Below, piece by piece: positions 58,334 through 64,000 of a DNA stretch of 64,000 nt. Source of the DNA: Engraulis encrasicolus (Eukaryota; Chordata; Actinopteri; Clupeiformes; Engraulidae); contig NC_085880.1 of NCBI RefSeq assembly GCF_034702125.1, positions 9,463,177-9,527,176 of the forward strand, written 5' to 3'. The translations under genes and the position numbers were made by a program. The notes beneath the pieces are model-generated. The model worked only from the letters and a program-made list of their open reading frames with translations. It had not been told where the DNA came from and ran no database searches. How positions within the stretch are numbered: the first letter of the stretch is position 1; the number at the start of each line of letters is the position of its first letter.

Positions 58334-59808
58334 ATGGAGCCGGCGGAAAATGGAGAGTTTGTGCTGGCATTGTCTGTTGATCACAACGAAAATGTGGACG
58401 GGAACAAGAAGAATCACGTGCCTGTGGCTACCGATTGTAAAATTACAGAAGTGAAATCTCGCCTGTTGAATGACGGCAGCAAAAAACCGTACCCAGCGGA
58501 TAAGGTAAGCTAGCACCTCCAGGAAAGGGCTATGTTTATGTTTCACGTGACGGTAAGAATGTAAAACTCATGTGGTGGTCTATTGTCGTTGCAGGTCAGC
58601 TCACCGGCGGAGAGCACCATTATGCTCGACTTGATTCCGGACGGTGTCCCCGTGCAAATGAACGACAGTTGTCTCATTTTAAAACAACACAGAGATGGCA
58701 CACTAAACGGATTTCCTGAGTCATCTGTTGAAACAACGGCGGATTCCGAGGCTGAAAGGGGGAACTGTGGGGGCACCCCATCCGTCCAGACTGCAGCTGA
58801 GAGCACAGACAGACCGCAGGAAGGGAACGGAATGTTTCTTCCCACTCGGGTTTCCGACTGTGTCGGGCCCAAGGAGTGTGCAGGGCAGACCGAGGATTCA
58901 GAGGCGGATAAGCTGGACAAGGGTCATTTAAATTCAGAAGCCAGGCCAAAGTCTACCGCTGCCTCTGAGGTATTGTCATGCGCCGGTGAGCATCAGCAGA
59001 ACTGCACTTGCACATTGCCAGTTGCAGACATGAAATTGTCTAATGGCGAATTTGACTGTGGAAGTTCGAATAGCTTGGCTGAGGACGTGGGGTGCATTGG
59101 CCATGGTGGCCAGGAAACGCAGGCTTCAGAAGATGGACTTTTGTGCAATGAACTTGATGACCCTGACAGTGAATCAAAGGTGTCAAATGGTGGGTTGTTG
59201 ATTGTAACCAATAGCTCAATGCACTGTAAAATATCGAGTCTCACGCTCGAACCCCCAGGTGGCCTTTCCGATGGCGGCGAATTGACCCATCAACTTGAAA
59301 ACATCCGTAGTTCACCCTTGTCTTATAAATGCTCCAGCCGAGAATCGGGCCATGCCAGCGGGGAGGCTTCTCCCGCTGCCCCGGTGACAGGGCCAGCTGG
59401 GGGTGCTTTGGAATCAGAAGAGGCCCTGGCAGAACTTTGCGCAAAGTTGCCCGCAACACCGTCTCAAGAAGATCACACCAGCAGTGAAAATACAGAAACG
59501 GACTCGAGCTTGAGAGAGGATTCGAGCGATGCATGCATGCCTTGTAGGCCGCAGTCGCTCAGGACTACCCCAAGCTATGCGGTGTCCCTCAGCTGTGACG
59601 CTACGCCACTCAGTCCCATCGACGGGCTGGGGTACCTCGGTGCCGACGACTGCATGGATCCCGACGAGATCTTCAGGGATACGTTTGACGTCCCCCGCAG
59701 GCAGAGCGCCCCTGAAAGCTGGCCAGACGGACATGCGGTGGAGCTGGAGATAGGCAGTGAGCAGAGGGGCTCAGGCAAGAAGCAGGGCATCACTGAATTC
59801 TTTACCAG
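58334..59808 (+). CDS. tbc1d12: TBC1D12-like Rab GAP, N-terminal coding part (partial, two exons)
   Basis: Exon 1 is 58334-58504 (57 codons, MEPAENGEFV start, G at -3 and +4). A 90-bp intron with GTAAGC donor and GTTGCAG acceptor follows. Exon 2 is 58595-59808 and ends at CAG/GTAACT in mid-codon. About 461 residues are encoded here, mostly Ser/Glu-rich and disordered. The informative part is the C-terminal end: DEIFRDTFDVPRRQSAPESW, then KKQGITEFFTR. This corresponds to the conserved FFTR motif that precedes the linker to the TBC domain in TBC1D12, where TBC1D14 has FFAR instead. The catalytic TBC domain must lie in later exons beyond the window. Family members act on Rab GTPases at recycling endosomes. 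Assignment to the TBC1D12/14 pair is good; TBC1D12 over TBC1D14 is inference. Confidence 0.72.
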
Positions 59809-60127
59809 GTAACTATCTATCACAACAGTGACACAACTTTTCTAGTGCAGTAGGGCAACCTCTGCTATATAAGTGCAGAATTGCCATTAGTCTATAGCCC
59901 ATTTTTGGTATGTTTTTGTGTTGCATACTTGATATTTACCTGTGATTGGAGTCTGACCTTTTAGAGGTAATGTTTTATTTACCATGTGACTTCCACCTGA
60001 CACGTGTATGCTACCTGAGGGGGCGGAATAGCTTTGGCAGCCACTTTCTGTTCTGCTGCCATAAAGCATGTCAGTCATGCATAGTCAGTGGTATGGGATC
60101 AGACAATGAGATAGGGTGTGTGTGTGT

Positions 60128-60230
<103 letters not shown>

Positions 60231-60395
60231 CACACATTACTGAGATGACAGCTATTTTCTCCTCTTTCCTCTTATGGTCAATGGTGGGGATCAGATTGTC
60301 TGGTTACCAGGGTAAAATCATTCTCTTGTGTTGGGTGTGTGCTGGGTGAACTCTGTACTGCAGTTTGTTAGAGGGTCCTCTGTGATTCCATATGG

Positions 60396-60602
60396 CAGTG
60401 CTTCCCAACCTTTTTTGTCCTGCGTACCAACTTAGCAACTTTTTCATATGATGAGTATCCCCTCGCCCTCATTCAGGCTCTGTTCCTCTATCCCAATGTG
60501 ACTACACTCAATATATTTGTTATTATTACATTTTTCCGCGTACCCCTTGAGGTGTGCTCGCGTACCCCTAGTGGTACACGTACCCCTGGTTGGGAAACAC
60601 TG
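60396..60602. mobile_element. hAT MITE, TSD CCATATGG
   Basis: The ends are CAGTGCTTCCCAACC and GGTTGGGAAACACTG. Identical CCATATGG copies lie at 60388-60395 and 60603-60610. GCGTACCCCT motifs recur inside. Confidence 0.92.
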
Positions 60603-60649
60603 CCATATGGCTCTGATTCCTGGCAGTCTGTTTTGGATCCTCAGTTTTC

Positions 60650-60720
<71 letters not shown>

Positions 60721-60849
60721 CTGGAAACTACACCAAGAACCAATTCTAACATGTTTGGATTCTCTGAGTGGATGCCACACCTACCTAACGTTTCTCTTAA
60801 CACCACCCAGGGGGTGCATATGTCAAGTTTATGCCTTGTCACTTAGTGC

Positions 60850-62229
60850 ATTATGTTCTAATCTTCATTTGGAGGGATGTTGCCACTAAGGCATTTGGTT
60901 TGTCAGACCAGCTTGGGCTTTGATGTTGAGTTCATATACTGGTCAAGCTACCGTGCAGTATTGTAAGGCTAGCAGAGTCTTACAGAATCGAATTGTTTCG
61001 GCCGCACCACCTGCAGCATTTTAGCTAGCTCTGTCCAACTGTAGGGTGATGTTGGGTCATTTGAGCATTCTCTTGAAAAGGTTGGATAGTTGAACACAGA
61101 AATGTATCGTCGTTGTTGAGAACAATTCCTCAAATTACTGTTGAGGTGCAGTATCAACAACAGCATTGTCCTTTCGAATGCTAACTGTCTATAGTGGATT
61201 TCACATTATCAATCCATCTCCACCTTGAGCGCTGTGCCTGTGATCTATGGAAATGAAAAGAACTGTGTGCACTTGTTGTCCGCCGTAAGCTTCAAGCAAG
61301 TCGCAGCAGTGTAAAGCCATTTTGAAATAAAGTCGGGAAGGTTAACCTAATTCCTGGGACAAAGCTTTAAAGAAAGGCGGACAGGGAGGTCCTGTGTGTG
61401 AACGTGTTTTTTCTCCTGCAGCGTTGTAGTCCGGGTGTCTCCATCTGTGTTAATGGACACAGGCTGACCTCCATGCCTGTTGTCGGCCTTGTGTTTTTAT
61501 GGCAATAAAGGTAACACTGTTCTGGGAATGCATGCAGTGTGTGCGTGTGTGCGTGTGTGTGTGTCTGTGTGTGTCTGTGTGTGTCTGTGTCTGTCTGTGT
61601 GTGCGTGTGTGTGTGCGCATCTGTTTCTGTGTGTGCGTGTGCCTGCACCTGCTTGCTTTCTTGAGTCAGCACTTCAAAATTGTTAATAGAGGACTTTACC
61701 TGTCCAAGTCATACATGGTGTCGCTAATGTTATAGATTGTGTTGTAGTAATCAGTTGGGATATGATCAATTCAAGAAATCTAAGCTTAAGTTAACATTTC
61801 CACCAAAGCATTTGAAATGCCAGTAGGCCTACACTACGTACTCCAACATGAAAACATAGGCCATTTTAATATGTTGCTATGTTGTGTTGAGAAAATAAAT
61901 TGTCTTTTGGACACCAAGTAGTATCAATTCAGTTGAGTACTTGCTGTGGTTGTTCCACTGCCTTGTGATGACTAGGGAATGGTTTAAAAAACAACAATCT
62001 CAGGTACACGGAAACGAGGCCATGGACACCTGAGAGTATGTTACACAACCTGCGGTAGGTGTACGATTTCAAGTGGATATCTTCTCCCCAGACAACGTTG
62101 GCGGTCTTGGTTGGAAAATGTTGTTTGGAACACAGGTGGAGTCTCTAGATGAAGTGGACAACTCAAAGTGTTTTTTAGGGCTTTTTTTCCCAAAGTGTAA
62201 TACACACCTTTTTAAAGTGACACTAATAT
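60850..62229. other. intronic, nothing beyond an interrupted (TG)n
   Basis: Apart from the tract at 61541-61640, no repeat family or exon was recognised. Confidence 0.45.
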
Positions 62230-62345
62230 TTTTGGGGTTTTTAACACCTTTATCATGACAGGACGGTGAAGATATTACAGGAAGGCCGAGGCAGAGAGAT
62301 GAGGCAAAGTGTAGGGAAAAGACCCAAACCGGAACTATCTTGGTC
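62230..62345 (-). mobile_element. tRNA-derived SINE copy
   Basis: TTTTTAACACCTTTATCATG, a GACAGGACGGTGAAG body and GACCCAAACCGGAAC at the right end identify a diverged member of the 22735 family. Confidence 0.5.
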
Positions 62346-62359
62346 CCCTAGGATATGCA

Positions 62360-62742
62360 CAGGGTTCCCACTGGTGCTTGAATTCTTTGAAAATGCTTGA
62401 ATTTCAATTATGTGATTTCAAGGTTGTGAAAATGCTTGAATTTTAGGTGAAGTGCTTGAAAATGCTTGTACTTCCTGTCAAGTCAAACTCAGTAAGCCAA
62501 ATAATAGAAGTAAATTGTTCAGGTACATCAATTTTAGGGCGTCGAATGGCAAATCCCATCTGACATCTCACTACCTCAGATTTTTGATTAGAATGCAGGA
62601 AGTTGCTTCTTAAAAACACAACATTTCCTGGGGTAGGACCCCCACACTTCCTTCCCGCGACATGTTAAAGGTGCTGGAAAACTGAAATGTTGGTGCTTGA
62701 AAAGTGCTTTAATTTGTTCATGAAAAAGGTGTGGGAACCCTG
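62360..62742. mobile_element. hAT-like element with CAGGGTTCCCAC ends
   Basis: CAGGGTTCCCACTGG and GTGTGGGAACCCTG are the termini. The flanks share TATGCA (62354-62359 and 62743-62748), a degraded duplication. GTGCTTGAA motifs repeat inside. Confidence 0.75.
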
Positions 62743-63239
62743 TATGCAGTATTCAGGGTGCTCTACACGGTGCGCCGTAACACCCTTCTTCCAAGCGTAG
62801 ATGAATATTTCCAAAACCTTGTAATGGGGGCGAAAGACCCTTCTGCATTGACTTTGGCTTTTCTCCGTGGGTCTGTACTGTCGATTTGTTTGGGGCATTA
62901 AGTTGTGTCTCTGCAGTTCCCCATGAGAAGCCCTTCCTCTTCTGTTCCGTATGGTACGGCAGCCCTTGACAAAACTACTTGGTAGTGCTTTGCACTATGA
63001 TAACATGACTTGGTCCACTTGGGGGAAAACAAGGTCACCGGACCTATGTGGCATGCAAACACTCTAAAAAGCAAAACGTGTTTGACTAATGGACCGACTG
63101 GCATAGTGTGTATGGGTCAGTGACGTTTATTTTGTGCTCTGATGTGTGCTACTGCTAAAATGTCATTGAAACCCAACTTCAGAAATGTGTAATACAAAAT
63201 CCTCATCTTTTCAGGGGAGCTAGCCAAGGTGGTAGGTGA

Positions 63240-63622
63240 TTGTTATCAAGGTGGCTGTCTTGGCCGAGCCGTGGTTTAAGCCGTGGTTTTCGGCTGGGCA
63301 CTGGACTGCTATGCGGGCGACCCGGATTCAATTCCTATAAAAAAGTTATTGAGTTGCGTGCACATGAACAAACGTCTTGGAAGTTTTTTTCCAGATCAGA
63401 GCTCTGCTTGTCAGCGCTGTTCTCCCTAGCTGTTGTGGGCTTTGTGATTGTAGGTGCTTGGTATGCAGACCTCTGTATGGTCCTGTCAAGCAGACATGGA
63501 TGTATATATGGGAACATATTGCTGCCTCTTGGCCGGGAGGACTCCCTGGAGGAAGAGTCACTGTGACTCAATGGGACCTTCCTGGTTAAACAAAGGTTAA
63601 ATAAAAAATAAAAACATTCTAG
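63240..63622 (+). mobile_element. tRNA-derived SINE with LINE-like tail
   Basis: The head has an A-box-like TTGGCCGAGCCGTGG and a B-box-like CCGGATTCAATTCC. The 3' part TGGGACCTTCCTGGTTAAAC, followed by AGGTTAAATAAAAAA, resembles the tail shared with partner LINEs. Sequence after 63700 is only a pyrimidine-rich CTCT/TTCT tract to about 63860. Confidence 0.65.
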
Positions 63623-64000
63623 TCACCTGAAACACTCATCTGCTGTGCACAGAATGACTTTTGCAGTTCATCCCCTCACTTTATTAATCTGGCAGATTAA
63701 ATCTTTTTGTTTCTCTCTCTGCTTCTCTTTCTTCCCTTCTTTCTCTTGACTCTCTTTCCATCTGTCCTTCTCTTTCCACTTTTTCTCTCACATTCCCTCA
63801 CTCTCTCTGTCTCTCTATGTGTCTGTCTGCCTGTCTGCCCCACTCTCTCTCTCTCTTGCATTTCTATTCCTGGTTTTGCCATTCTCTCAGTGTTTTTCTC
63901 TTGTTTGTCTTCCCCCTCTGCCCCTCTGGGCAAAAAAAAGCAAGAGAGGAATTTTAATGTCCCCTTTTATGAGTGGAGCTTCATAGCCCGATGCAGCTCT

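Noticed and set aside
58583..58594. Possible start of the tbc1d12 protein in exon 2
   Set aside because: This stretch is the pyrimidine-rich acceptor. The ATG at 58334 with a correctly phased 90-bp intron gives the better model.
63240..63340. tRNA-gene-like sequence with A and B boxes
   Set aside because: The fold is incomplete and a SINE body with a LINE-like tail follows, so it is a retroposon and not a functional tRNA gene.

Overview
The window is nuclear DNA from a ray-finned (teleost) fish. Three split or intronless vertebrate genes are recognisable, together with a tandem C2H2 zinc-finger family. The rest is almost entirely non-autonomous DNA transposons, LINE and SINE remnants and long (CA)n, (GA)n and (TA)n tracts. 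The species cannot be fixed from the sequence alone. There are no bacterial features, tRNA genes or CRISPR arrays.

Layout. 1-6900 is transposon debris: a 68-bp minisatellite, then a 4.7-kb element with diverged long inverted repeats that holds a head-to-head pair of Tc1-like copies. About 6900-29430 is a tandem array of three units (A, B, C). Each ends in a one-exon C2H2 zinc-finger gene (starts at 13772, 21157 and 28002, about 7 kb apart). The units share flanking sequence and carry zinc-finger remnants at 7238, 15631 and 26860. Because the units are duplicates, several transposons can be dated and delimited exactly: one unit holds the insertion and another holds the empty site. 29433-32270 is a duplicated 3' flank plus repeats.

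32273-34094 (+) is a three-exon gene for the Sm-like NatC subunit Naa38, assembled by splicing. About 19 kb of repeats follows with no recognisable gene. 53150-54562 (-) is an intronless D1-class dopamine receptor, most like the D1C (drd6-type) subtype that mammals lost. Divergently, from 58334 (+), lies the 5' coding part of a gene best matched to TBC1D12, a TBC-domain Rab GAP. Its second intron fills the window to the end, so the TBC domain is outside.

How the genes relate. The zinc-finger genes form a young, actively rearranging family. Copies 1 and 2 have almost the same acidic N-terminal half but different finger arrays; copies 2 and 3 share fingers but differ at predicted DNA-contact residues. 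The dopamine receptor and tbc1d12 look like an ancestral neighbour pair, comparable to human DRD5 and TBC1D14 on 4p16. No functional link between the zinc-finger cluster and the other genes is implied.
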